Below are positions 54,640-64,000 of a stretch of DNA of 64,000 bases, in pieces. A program made the translations under genes and the position numbers. Each line of letters begins with the position of its first letter. The first letter of the stretch is position 1. The stretch is taken from the NCBI GenBank assembly GCA_949987705.1, contig OX465281.1, positions 79,760,543-79,824,542 on the forward strand, read 5' to 3'. Under the pieces are notes generated by a model that worked only from the letters and a program-made list of their open reading frames with translations, ran no database searches and was not told where the DNA came from. This DNA comes from Thereva unica (Eukaryota > Arthropoda > Insecta > Diptera > Therevidae).

Positions 54640-54990
54640 TCACATCCGTATTTTAACGTGACAACGTCTGTTATTACGTTTTGTATTATTTTCTCAATTA
54701 ATAAATTATATATTTCGAAGCAAATTTTTTTTGTGTGCGGGACATTTTCACAAGCGCGTCCTATCTTAAACCGATTTAATAGAGGTTGTCACGTCAATAA
54801 GGTGAATGAATGTATTTTTCCCGTGTAGAGGATAAATTAACGAAAATTTTTAGCCATTAACCACCCCCCTAACATGTATGGGGGCGGAGATATGATATTT
54901 TTTTGTGTGCGGGACATTGTGCGGGACATTTTCACACGCGCGTCCTATCTTAAACCGATTTAATAGACGTTGTCACGTCAAAAGATTCCT
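54640..54990. repeat. Direct repeat with GTGACAACGTCT palindromic ends
   Basis: 54722-54800 and 54898-54988 are near-identical (TTTTGTGTGCGGGACATTTT, GCGCGTCCTATCTTAAACCG, GTTGTCACGTCA). GTGACAACGTCT at 54659 and AGAGGTTGTCAC at 54782 form inverted ends of a ~140-bp unit. The second copy has an internal GTGCGGGACAT duplication. Confidence 0.55.
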
Positions 54991-55902
54991 CGTACATGTG
55001 TAGCTGAAAATCTCCTATTGACTTTCAAACCTCGTACATTAAAATTTACTAGTTGGGATCCCCGTTACCGAAATTCGGTTACAAAAACAATAAATATATA
55101 AAATTCACGATTTGTTCGAATTTAAATTCAATTTAAATGTTTTTATTTCAAAAAAAAAAATTATACGCAATGGCGAATTTTTAATTTTTAATTTTACACA
55201 ATACAACTCAATAATACTATACACAAAAGAGTATAAAAAAAATGCACGCACAAAGTGACCGAGTTTTTTTAAGTCAGTTATGCCGCCAAAAATCTACACA
55301 AACGCTTGTTTTTCTCTGTTTCTCATTCGCTTCACTGAAACGGCATTTGTGTCAATCGTAGGCTACTCAGCTCTACGTTGATGCTCACAAAAAATTCAAA
55401 TTTTCCAACGGCTTTTTAAAATTCGAAAAATTAAAATCGTTATAACTTTTTTATTCGTGAATCGATTTCGTTGAAATTCCTTATTACAAAACTATGCCAT
55501 AAAAAGAACATTCTCTGAAAATTTAAACGAAATCGGTCCACGAACAAAAAAGCCTTAGCGTGTACAAACTTTTTGTTTGCCTATTAATATATAAGATTAA
55601 GGGCCAATATACCCCTGAGAATTACCGACAATTTTGTTTGACGGGTTTCCAGCCATAATAATAAAAATAATCGTTCGAAGCTTTACAGATAGATTATTTA
55701 GTTTATAATTTAGCGTATTCTCGTAAATTAAAAATATATGGAAACAAATAAAATTACAGTTTTATTATCATCGAGAAATCTGCAACACATGAAATTAATA
55801 TCAATAATGAGTTGTTAAAAATAATTCAGGAAGGAGATTTCACAGCTTTATTACGAAAATTTTCCCCTTGCAAAAGTATCGTAAAACTTCTTGTTACCTT
55901 TT
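54991..55902. other. No gene seen
   Basis: AT-rich; contains ACGAAATCGGTCCACGAAC-type wording near 55525 similar to 59450-59640, typical of Helitron-like dispersed repeats. Nothing coding. Confidence 0.35.
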
Positions 55903-58291
55903 AAATTTCCTCTCCAAATATTATGTCAAGAACATCCTCAATGTTATCATTTTTTCTGCCGTATATTTTATCTTTCGTCATGCGGCTATAGGGCCTGTTT
56001 AGACCACTGGTTTAGACGGTTCGCTTCCAGGAACATTCCTCACGAGCTTTGTAGATGAAGGGGGAAGTGGGGATGTTGAGAGGTGCCACCCCACTTCTCC
56101 CCTCATCCCCAAAGTTCGTGAGGAACGCTCTTGGAAGCGAACCGTCTAAACAGGACCATGCATTTCTTTTGTAGTGTTCAAAATTGACGCAGTTTCCGGT
56201 ACGAGTTAAACCTTTTGCGCTCTCTGCAGCAAGAAGTGCGCCGTTCACTGTTTCCACAGTTAGCCGGTTTCTTAAGTCTGTCTTTATTAAATTGACTTTA
56301 CTTAAATACCCTCTCGCAGTCAGCATTCGCATGGGGTAGGGACAGTGTAGATAGGGAAAAAAGGGGCCAGCTCAGAAAAGTCTTCAGTTTTCAGTAATTG
56401 AGCCCAAAACTTGTCTGGCTCACTAATTTCATTCAACCCTTGAGGATGACGAGCTTGTGCATTTGGCAAAGTCCTCCATTGGTTGTCGATTATTTGTTTC
56501 TTTGCGTAATCAGCTGGTGCGATTATACGGGGGACCACTTCCATAAGTGGCATAAGTGTTTGGGAAATGGCTTCTAAAATTATGGGAGAGCGCTGATGCA
56601 GGTTCAAAACTTGTAGCTTTGACAAGATAGGATCTTCCATTTTATATCGTTTTTTAATTTCGGTGGCGGCAGCTTTGTAGAAATTTTTGCAGCATGAGAA
56701 GAACTGTGCAATATCTGCAGGCTTTCTGATCACATGTGGATGTTTTATGAGCTCATATACTTTGACGCCAAGATACAGTGCAACGTCATGCAGCTGATGT
56801 TGCTGACTTTCAGGGTTTATTTCTCCAAGATTTTGCCTCATCACATCTTCGCGTTGTAAATAACGTAATAAGATCTCCTGGTAAAGTGTTGTAATTTTCT
56901 CATGTAGATTGTGAACAACTACTTTCTCGCTTTAAAACTCCAGATTGAACTTATTGAATAAAGGGGCGACCATTCCAGGAAACAGAAATAAAGTTTGTAG
57001 AATGGGTTGCTGAGTTTTTCGAGAATAAATACTGCTCGATTTCTTACATCGGCTCTCGCCCTATGTGCAGGATTTGTCGTAAAGTCGATTAAAAAAAGAC
57101 GTAGGGCCTCCCATTGTTCTAATATCCTTTCAACCACTGATAATAACGAAAGCCATCTTCTTGTCTGTGATGGTTTCAGTATTTTATGAGGCTCCACTGC
57201 AGCAAACGACTGGAAGTTACGAAAATCAAATTGCCGTTTAGCACTATGTTTAAAAAAGTTGTAGATATCTCTAGCCAGTTGTTCTACACTTTCAGGCAAC
57301 TGTTTACAGGCTTCACTGGCACACAAATGGCCCGAATGACAAACGCACTTCGTGATTATGATTCCTGGGAAATCGCGTATAAACCTTGTTTTTACTGAGT
57401 CGTTGTCACCCATCATGACATTACACCCATCGGAGCCAAAGCCAATCACGTTTGTCAATGGAACATTACGGTTAGTTAATGAATCGATAAGAGCTCTGTA
57501 TAAATTCTCGGCATTGGCAGTAGGAATACTCGTATCATCAGTATCAGACGTTTGCTTAAAAACTTTGTACAACTCCCAAAATGTGCTACATATCTTTTGA
57601 GCATCTTGATCAAAATACCGTACCACAACGCAAGCAGTTTTGACCGTAGAAACATCGGTCATCTCGTCCGTCATCACCGAAAACTGATTGTTTTGTAATT
57701 TTTGGGCTAAATCTGCTTTATGACCTTCTCCAAGAACGTTCTTTACCACACCTGTAAATTTTGTTCGTTTGAGTTCAATTTCCTTGATTAATTTAGAATC
57801 TGTCACAACTTCTCTTAATAAATCTGCTAAATGGTCAGCAACCGAGTATGCTATATTATGCTCTGCAAAAAAAGCAGCAAGTTTAATTTCAGCACGAGCT
57901 TTTTCTTTATTTTGTGGAGTTAGACCTTTCTGGAAACCAAACGATGTTAATGTTTGTGTTTTTCCACTGGATCCAGGTTGGTTGCCCAAGTGTTTCTTGG
58001 TAGAGGCATGCGTTTTTAAATTAGATAGTTCAGCTACCATTGATGTTCCCGGTTCCAATATGCACATTTGGCTTTTGTTACATCATTGTTACATCGGCTT
58101 TTGTTACAGATGTCTGGCAAAAGCCAGTCTTTAAAAGTCGGATCTTTTAACCACTGCTGTTTAAAATTTTGTACACGATGTTGCGATAATATGTTACCTT
58201 CCTTTTTTCTTGTCCAACCACCTTTTTTGGGTAATTTTCTAGGCGGAGTTAAAGTAGGCGAACGGTCACTGTTTTCTTCGTTATCACTCAT
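55903..58291 (-). pseudogene. hAT-superfamily transposase with BED-like finger, broken
   Basis: Start MSDNEENSDRSPTLTPPRKL at 58291, then QWLKDPTFKDWLLPDICNKS and Cys/His motif; a frameshift at ~58070 (…AKCAYWN / GTSMVAELSNLKTHASTKKH) breaks the BED-like finger. Catalytic region 58067-56919: QFSVMTDEMTDVSTVKTACV, NVIGFGSDGCNVMMGDNDSV, CVCHSGHLCASEACK, SQTRRWLSL. Around 56930 a TAA (LEF-stop-SEK) and frameshift precede VVVHNLHEKITTLYQEILLR; next block 56844-56320. Another shift at ~56330 precedes KVNLIKTDLRNRLTVETVNG. The C-terminus MTKDKIYGRKNDNIEDVLDI...FGEEI-stop (55985-55903) is separated by a 166-bp MITE. At least four lesions, so inactive. The family includes vertebrate ZBED5/SCAND3-like domesticated genes. 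Confidence 0.8.
55991..56156. mobile_element. 166-bp MITE inside the hAT coding sequence
   Basis: Ends GGGCCTGTTTAGAC and inverse GTCTAAACAGGAC; arms continue with GGTTCGCTTCCAGGAACATT and CTTGGAAGCGAACC. Removal rejoins ...CVNFEHYKRN to RMTKDKIYG of the hAT C-terminus. CATGC lies outside both ends (55977-55981 and 56157-56161) but not immediately at the left border. Confidence 0.78.
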
Positions 58292-58445
58292 AATGAGACT
58301 TATTACTTTTATTACACCTATAAACAATGGAAAAAACTTGGTATTAACAATAGAAATCTTTTTTACAAAAAAAAAAAAAAACAATTAGCTACACGACGTA
58401 GTACAAACGACTAATGCGAAGTAGGTACGAAATGTTTTATTAGTC

Positions 58446-58534
58446 GGGGATTTCCCGGTTGAACTACCATTGACAATCGTCATTTACACGATGATTGTCT
58501 ATGGTAGCTATACCGTCAACCGGGAAATCTCTGG
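58446..58534. repeat. ~90-bp perfect-type hairpin MITE
   Basis: GGGATTTCCCGGTTGAACTA ... CCATTGACAATCGTCATTTA, then ACACGATGATTGTCTATGG ... CGTCAACCGGGAAATC: arms of about 40 bp with almost no loop. Lies just 5' of the hAT gene; may be a separate micro-MITE. Confidence 0.7.
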
Positions 58535-60079
58535 CAGTGCAATTTACGGTGTAAGAAGTTTCTACAAGTTTTGATAGATGGCACTAGTTTTTACTAATTT
58601 ATAAAGGTGATCCAAAATGATCGTATGGCCTAGAGTCCGGTGAAGTAGCGAAAGCTCATTTGGAACTAGCTATATAATCCATTAAAAAAAATCGCATGGC
58701 CATAATGTTATCAAAATCTCGTACTAATTGTACGAGGTTGATAGCGTCCTCGTACCTCGTACGGAAGACCACAAATATCGTATTTGTACGAGGAACCTTG
58801 TACGGTTGGCAACCCTGAAAAAGAGCTATGTTGTGAAGCTTTCTGGTGAGCGTGGCTCTCGATATATTGGAGAATGTGTGTAGGAAGCGAAGTGTGTAAA
58901 ATGATACATAATGTTTGATTTTCACACGTTTAACATGTAAAACGATGAAACATTTCAATTTCTTTAGCGTGTAGAAAATATTATACGCTGCATTTTTACA
59001 CGTTCGGCTTTTTATCTGCATTATTTTAACACGGTTTATTCCTAAAATGCAATATTTTAACACGATTAACTGAATTTACACGCTTATGAAGTGTGTTAAA
59101 TTCACACGGAAAAAATACTCTGGGGATCGCAGTGTAGGGAAGTTATTGTAATCGGTTTGAAAGTCAAAATCATAATTTTTTACGTATTTACAATTTGTCA
59201 AGGTCCATTATTTTAACACTTTGTTGACCGGTGACGAGCTCGTCTTGTCATGCGCAAATGTTGTTGACCGATGACGAGTTAACTCTAAATTGCCGGTCAA
59301 CAAAGGTTTAAGCATAAATTTGAAAAGTATGTATGTGTGTTTGACGTACGCATGTAGTAATTTTTTCTTGAACGAAATCTCGCGACCGTAAAAACATGTT
59401 GTCTTCGTTGAGGTGTCGTTTAAAGCGTATTAACGAAAATATGATCTGAAAAGATTTTCATGAAATTAGATCGAGCCGTTTTTTTGTTTAAACGACGTAT
59501 GTGACTTTGTACTTGCACTATGTCGCGCGAATCAACAATGATACCGACTTCGTTGAGGTGCAGATCTTATCGTATTACAGAAGTTATAATCTGAAAAGAT
59601 TTTCATAAAATTCGGTCGAGCCGCTTTTTTGTTTATGAAAATACTTCGGCTAAGGGTCACAAGACCCCTGCATTGATTACTCTTTTTTAATATTCAATAG
59701 ACTTGTTGGAATGTTACACGTTCTAATAGATTTTTTACCTTATCTTTTCTGCATTCAACGGAACGATAGCTTTCCAACAAGACATCACTTGTCAAAATCC
59801 AACGGATCTTTAAAAATCATGCAAAAATGACGTTAACCTTTACAAACATCACGAATTTTTCAAATCCTAGATCACCACTTTTTGGACGGGGAACTGTTTT
59901 CCACCTTCTAAAGTGTCTGGCAATCTGGCAATCGGTGTTCTTCCCGGAATTTCCGGTAGTTACTAAAAATTTGGTCTTTGCGGTCAAGTCTGATAACATC
60001 TTTACATTGATACTTCTTCTTACGCTCCTTTAATCACTCGTGGGACTTTAGGCATATTGATTAATTTTGCCGTTTGAAT
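58535..60079. other. Non-coding, with two diverged direct copies at 59395-59480 and 59545-59640
   Basis: TCTGAAAAGATTTTCATGAA + ATTAGATCGAGCCG recurs as TCTGAAAAGATTTTCATAAA + ATTCGGTCGAGCCG 150 bp later. At 59222-59315 TTGTTGACCGGTGACGAGCT and GCCGGTCAACAAAGG form an inverted repeat. No gene recognised. Confidence 0.45.
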
Positions 60080-60250
60080 TGAAGAAAATGACGTTTCAGT
60101 CAATTTACAACTTTCAGCAGAGGGGCCTAGAGTGGGAATGCTAAGTTAAGATCAAGCCCCTGTACTGAAATTCGTGATTGAAATGTCACTTTCTACAACT
60201 TAAACAACTTGTCGTGTCGTGACGACTCGGCTTTCAGGACAGGGCCAGTA
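60080..60250. mobile_element. GGCCCCT MITE family, copy 2
   Basis: 60085-60150 is the inverse complement of 25260-25335 (TGACGTTTCAGTCxATTTAC, GGGGCCTAGAGTGGxAATGC). The rest (GCCCCTGTACTGAAATTCGT ... GACTCGGCTTTCAGGACAGG) is a diverged second half. Confidence 0.55.
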
Positions 60251-60416
60251 TCTCTTGAAGTCGTTCCAATTGTCATATGAAATCATTCTTCTCTTCTCAG
60301 TTTATCAACGGTGCTTCAAAACGCTCAGGAAAAACAAATTCTCTAGAAAAATCTTGTGGTTTTATCACTATTATTATTATTATTCTACTCTCAAGATTAC
60401 TTTCTCATCAGATCTG

Positions 60417-61266
60417 GAGCGCGTTCAAAACTTACTATGGTAAACCACGAGGTAAGCTGTGGTTGTGCTGCATCACTTCACTTAACCACGAAGTTTTATG
60501 TTTAACCATGAAGGTTTTTGAACGCACCGTGGTTAACTACTAAAAAAATTTTTCTCCATAAAATAGGCTCCGCAATTTGCTTCAATTATTTCATGTGTCT
60601 ATTATTGTAATTTGTTTTATTTTCAATTATCTCACAAATCCCATTTTGATTTGTTCATGTCTTTAATATAAAAACAAATAGCAAAAGTTGTTTTTATTCT
60701 TCTTCCTCTTAACTATCGCTTACCATGCACCCGAAATGTAACTATATCTTGTGGTTTTATCACTATTATTATTATTCTACTCTCAAGATTACTTTCTCAT
60801 CAGATCTGGAGCGCGTTCAAAACTTACTATGGTAAACCACGAGGTAAGCTGTGGTTGTGCTGCATCACTTCACTTAACCACGAAGTTTTATGTTTAACCA
60901 TGAAGGTTTTTGAACGCACCGTGGTTAACTACTAAAAAAATTTTTCTCCATAAAATAGGCTCCGCAATTTGCTTCAATTATTTCATGTGTCTATTATTGT
61001 AATTTGTTTTATTTTCAATTATCTCACAAATCCCATTTTGATTTGTTCATGTCTTTAATATAAAAACAAATAGCAAAAGTTGTTTTTATTCTTCTTCCTC
61101 TTAACTATCGCTTACCATGCACCCGAAATGTAACTATACCATGGTTAACCACGGGAGTTTTTAACGCCAAAAAGTTATTCTCGTGGTTATTTTGTAGTTA
61201 ATCAGGGCGTTTTTGAACGACAAAAGTTTACCATAGTTAACCATAGTAAGGTTTTTGAACGCGCTC
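60417..61266. mobile_element. TIR element with internal 395-bp tandem duplication
   Basis: Ends GGAGCGCGTTCAAAACTTAC and inverse GTAAGGTTTTTGAACGCGCTCC. The unit 60351-60745 is repeated at 60746-61137, differing by one ATT triplet. Each contains TGGTAAACCACGAGG and GAACGCACCGTGGTTAAC. The left border lies inside the duplicated segment, so the duplication has copied one end plus 5' flank. No coding sequence. Confidence 0.72.
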
Positions 61267-61890
61267 CTGGTACTAATCAATTTACCACTAGTACTAAAAC
61301 TATTACTATTTTCGAAGTCGTCAGTTTATTAATATTATATTATTAAATATTATAAAATTTTTGGTATTGGGCGGACGTAGGAGTTGTGTTAGTTTGAAGA
61401 ACCAGGTACATATTAGGTGTGATTTTTTTTACAATTTCATTCCTAATATTCAACATTCATCGAAAGGGTCAAACCCACAACCCAGATAGTTTTTTTTGTT
61501 CACTGGTCTTTTCCACTTCCCCACCACTTGCTACAACTGTCAAAATATAATCACTAAAGGCGTTCGTCATAAATGACTAATGACATTACTTGATTGCCGT
61601 GTTACAACGCTATAATGCTTTTTTCATTACGTTCTTTTTTGTCTTTTAGTACCACTTTTGAACTTCGATATTTCCTTTGGATAATTTGAATTAGTATTAA
61701 ATTATCATTTATGTCTTTATTTATGATTAAGTTATTCTATTTCTTATTGTAAAACTTTTTATATATTACTTTTATATTCATTGTTGTTACAATCTTGTTA
61801 ATCTACGGAATCGAAACACAATCCGCAGTACATTCGGAATATCTCAGGAACATTTTTTTTGATGCTCTGAACTTTGATTTATTGCTGTCT
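61267..61890. other. No gene seen
   Basis: AT-rich, nothing recognised. Confidence 0.35.
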
Positions 61891-62121
61891 TCACTTATCA
61901 TAAACATTGCTACAAATTTTATAGTATTTTGCAGACGGCGTACGATCAACCCAAGTTTTAAATGGTTCTTTATCGTCTAGTGATTTTGTAAGTGATCCAT
62001 TGATAAATACTTGGAGCTCGCAGTCATTCGAAAGATTTGCATCAATCAACACAAAATATTTGCTTTGTTGATCAAGGATCCCTTTTTGCTTATCAGTCGA
62101 CAAATTAAAAGGAATGGACAT
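61891..62121 (-). CDS. Unrecognised 76-aa reading frame
   Basis: ATG-initiated. Amino-acid composition is protein-like (SKYFVLIDANLSNDCELQVF, DDKEPFKTWVDR) rather than low-complexity, but I recognise no family. No upstream exon evident. It could be a remnant of a larger gene; low confidence that it is coding. Confidence 0.2.
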   Translation of the reverse strand: MSIPFNLSTDKQKGILDQQSKYFVLIDANLSNDCELQVFINGSLTKSLDDKEPFKTWVDRTPSAKYYKICSNVYDK

Positions 62122-62147
62122 AAAAAATGATAGAATTTTACTTATGA

Positions 62148-62417
62148 AAATTTTATAATCGCTATTGTATCCAGAGATTAAGTGATAAAAGAATAATTAA
62201 GTGTAAAAGAATAAAAATTATAGAAGAAAACGAAGCCAGAAAGAAATTATTTAGTATAAGTGAAGACGCCTTTTATGAAAAGAATGTCAAACAAAATTAC
62301 AAAAAAATTAAAACAATATTAACAGCAGATGCCAATTATCAAAAGTTTATTGTATTTCAACATACATTATGTCGAACATATCCACAAGAAAATAGAAAAT
62401 CAACCTCAACTTTTTGA
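62148..62417 (+). CDS. Unrecognised ATG-less open frame, 89 codons
   Basis: Open from after a TGA at 62145-62147 to TGA at 62415-62417, with no Met, so it could only be an internal exon or remnant. Lys/Ile-rich with YCIQRLSDKRIIKCKRIKII, FYEKNVKQNYKKIKTILTAD and FIVFQHTLCRTYPQEN. AT-rich codon use like the surroundings. Not recognised. Confidence 0.2.
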   Translation, partial: KFYNRYCIQRLSDKRIIKCKRIKIIEENEARKKLFSISEDAFYEKNVKQNYKKIKTILTADANYQKFIVFQHTLCRTYPQENRKSTSTF

Positions 62418-62618
62418 TAAAACAAATAAACTTTATCATCAAATGTTCCAGAACATTTATGTTTAGATAGCGGGTGTATTTACGTTGTACGTGGAAACCT
62501 AAAAGATGTCCAAGAAATTTGTAGAATGCTTGCGTTCGGGAGGAAAGGCGTTCGATAGCTCTCGCTAGCCTTCAGGGGCTAACTATACACTTGTCCGCTC
62601 CAGGACATGTTTTCTTTT

Positions 62619-63430
62619 AGGCCGTATCAGATCCAACTTTTTGAGCAGCGGCAGAAGCAGAATTCGGTCTGCTGAATCACATCCAAATAAAGCAGCAGAA
62701 GCGGCAGAATTTTTGTTGGACAGATAAGAATTTTTCCCAAATATAATGCAAGATTAAAAACAACTTACCAAGTGACAGATATTTGAAATGTCAAAAGATT
62801 CTTCTTTGCAAAGTGGCAAAATTAGGATTTGAGATGAAAAAGCAACGGCAGGACTCTGCTGTGTTTCTTGTCACGTGACTATCATAAGCCAATAGAAACA
62901 ATTCTCTGCCGACGGATCTGCTTCGCTGTCTTGGATTCGGTAAGGCTGTATCAGAACCTAATTTTCGAGCAGCGGCAGGAGCAGCACTACAGGCATAATG
63001 CTGCCTTTTAAATCAGAATAAAGCGGCGTCTACACTAGCAGGGGTCATTTCCATATGGCAGGGACCGTATAGACCTGAAAAAACGTTGTTAATATTTAGT
63101 GGCGGATCTTAAGACAAACCCAATAAAAAGCCATTATGGCCGGCCATCAAATAAAAATTTTTTTTCAAATGAAAACTCTGCCATGAACATTTCACAGTTC
63201 AAGCTATATTATTATATGGTGATGGTAATGGCGAAAAATATGGAGTGTATAGACGCAGTGTTAGTAGCAGCAGCAGACTTTTTATATGACAGTTGGGCCA
63301 AACAGTTGCCAAACTTTGAAACGTCAAAAAATGTTGCTGCCTGACCAAAGTTGCAAAATTAGGATTAAAAATATCTGGGACCACTATGGAAAGTTTGCTG
63401 CGCTGCTGCTGGTTCTGAATGGGCCTACAC
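62619..63430. mobile_element. MITE family with GGCYGTATCAGAxCC ends
   Basis: GGCCGTATCAGATCCAACTT (62619) and GGCTGTATCAGAACCTAATT (62943) are direct copies of one end, each followed by GAGCAGCGGCAG; the inverse GCTGCTGCTGGTTCTGAATGGGCC ends near 63424 (inverse reading GGCCCATTCAGAACC). AGCAGC-rich interior. Non-coding. Confidence 0.5.
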
Positions 63431-63780
63431 AGCTTTTTGGCTTCTAACTACTCGTCCAACGCAGAGATGTCGAGCTATGTCGAGCCATGAACATTTCACA
63501 GTTCAAGCTATATTATATGGTGATGGTGATGGCGAAAAATATGGAGTGTATAGACGCAGTGTTAGTAGCAGCAGCAGACTTTTTATATGACAGTTGGGCC
63601 AAACAGTTGCCAAACTTTGAAACGTCAAAAAATGTTGCTGCCTGACCAAAGTTGCAAAATTAGGATTAAAAATATCTGGGACCACTATGGAAAGTTTGCT
63701 GCGCTGCTGCTGGTTCTGAATGGGCCTACACAGCTTTTTGGCTTCTAACTACTCGTCCAACGCAGAGATGTCGAGCTAGA
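63181..63780. repeat. ~304-bp tandem duplication
   Basis: 63181-63484 is repeated at 63485-63780 almost exactly (ATGAACATTTCACAGTTCAA ... CGCAGAGATGTCGAGCT). The second copy lacks one ATT triplet and has TGATGG for TAATGG. Short frames in both copies are by-products. Confidence 0.88.
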
Positions 63781-64000
63781 ACAATGTGTGTTTAACATTA
63801 TATAACATAAGAGTTTTCAGAAGAAGAATACTTTCGAAAATATGTTGATTTGAAAGCCCCCGAGTGATTTTGTATTATATTTAACCCCGATAATGTGAGA
63901 TAATCGTGGTTTATGTTTATCAGGAATCAGCATTATCCTCGATTTTTTACCAGACTAGTTTTTTGTTTCTTCCTATTAAGACGGGCAGCATTTAGACATT
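63781..64000. other. Right edge, nothing seen
   Basis: AT-rich sequence without recognisable features. Confidence 0.3.

Overview
The window looks like a stretch of insect nuclear heterochromatin or an intergenic 'TE graveyard'. It is AT-rich, has short AT-rich introns with GT..AG ends, and carries TE families familiar from insect genomes (pipsqueak/CENP-B-type HTH gene, PIF/Harbinger, EnSpm/CACTA-like, hAT, Tc1, RTE, LOA/Outcast-like and Jockey-like LINEs, Helitron-like repeats). The insect order cannot be fixed from sequence alone. I see no bacterial-type operon, no CRISPR array, no rRNA and no convincing single-copy host gene, except possibly the psq/CENP-B HTH gene cut by the left edge.

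Layout. 1-554: two exons of a psq-HTH/CENP-B-type gene (minus). 1.2-2.9 kb: broken DUF7869-type gene. 3.39-4.08 kb: non-autonomous TIR element. 4.147-15.534 kb: one PIF/Harbinger element with a 3-bp CCT target duplication on both sides, whose Myb/SANT gene has been split by about 8 kb of later insertions; these include a perfect 3,002-bp tandem duplication carrying an EnSpm/CACTA-like transposase and a DUF4806-like companion. 15.546-16.041 kb: inverted deletion derivative of the same Harbinger family with its own CTG duplication. 16.6-19.2 kb: decayed Jockey-like LINE and MITEs. 19.6-23.3 kb: a SINE-like repeat with a tRNA-like head, interrupted by a full-length RTE-type LINE with an intact 1,003-aa ORF and an 11-bp target duplication. 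24.1-25.1 kb: LINE ORF1 with a PHD finger running into a (TA)n tract. 25.3-36.3 kb: a mosaic of non-coding dispersed repeats, foldback MITEs, two opposed decayed Jockey-like LINE copies, a 700-bp hAT MITE with a perfect 8-bp TSD, and a Tc1 remnant. 37.4-42.5 kb: a broken FEN/PIN-like, Cys-rich TE-type gene interrupted by a 5'-truncated LOA/Outcast-type LINE with a 1.2-kb-codon ORF. 44.9-48.5 kb: more dispersed repeats and MITEs, a (CAY)n tract and a P-element/THAP-like remnant. 49.08-52.38 kb: a 3.3-kb giant inverted repeat whose arms are tandem arrays of a ~118-bp unit. 53.1-54.4 kb: second copy of the SINE-like repeat, interrupted by a hAT MITE with an 8-bp TSD. 55.9-58.3 kb: broken hAT transposase with a MITE in its C-terminal coding part. 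58.4-64 kb: MITEs, tandem duplications and two unrecognised short reading frames.

The genes do not form one pathway; the logic is chronological. Four nested insertions are demonstrable from target-site duplications or rejoined reading frames, so relative ages can be read off: SINE before RTE LINE; SINE before hAT MITE before an inner MITE; FEN-like gene before LOA LINE; Harbinger before the CACTA block. The only TE proteins that look uninterrupted are the RTE ORF (19886-22897) and the LOA ORF2 (38525-42166). No new defence or molecular system was found. The most unusual structures are the foldback-satellite at 49-52 kb, the exact 3-kb tandem duplication, and the split Harbinger.
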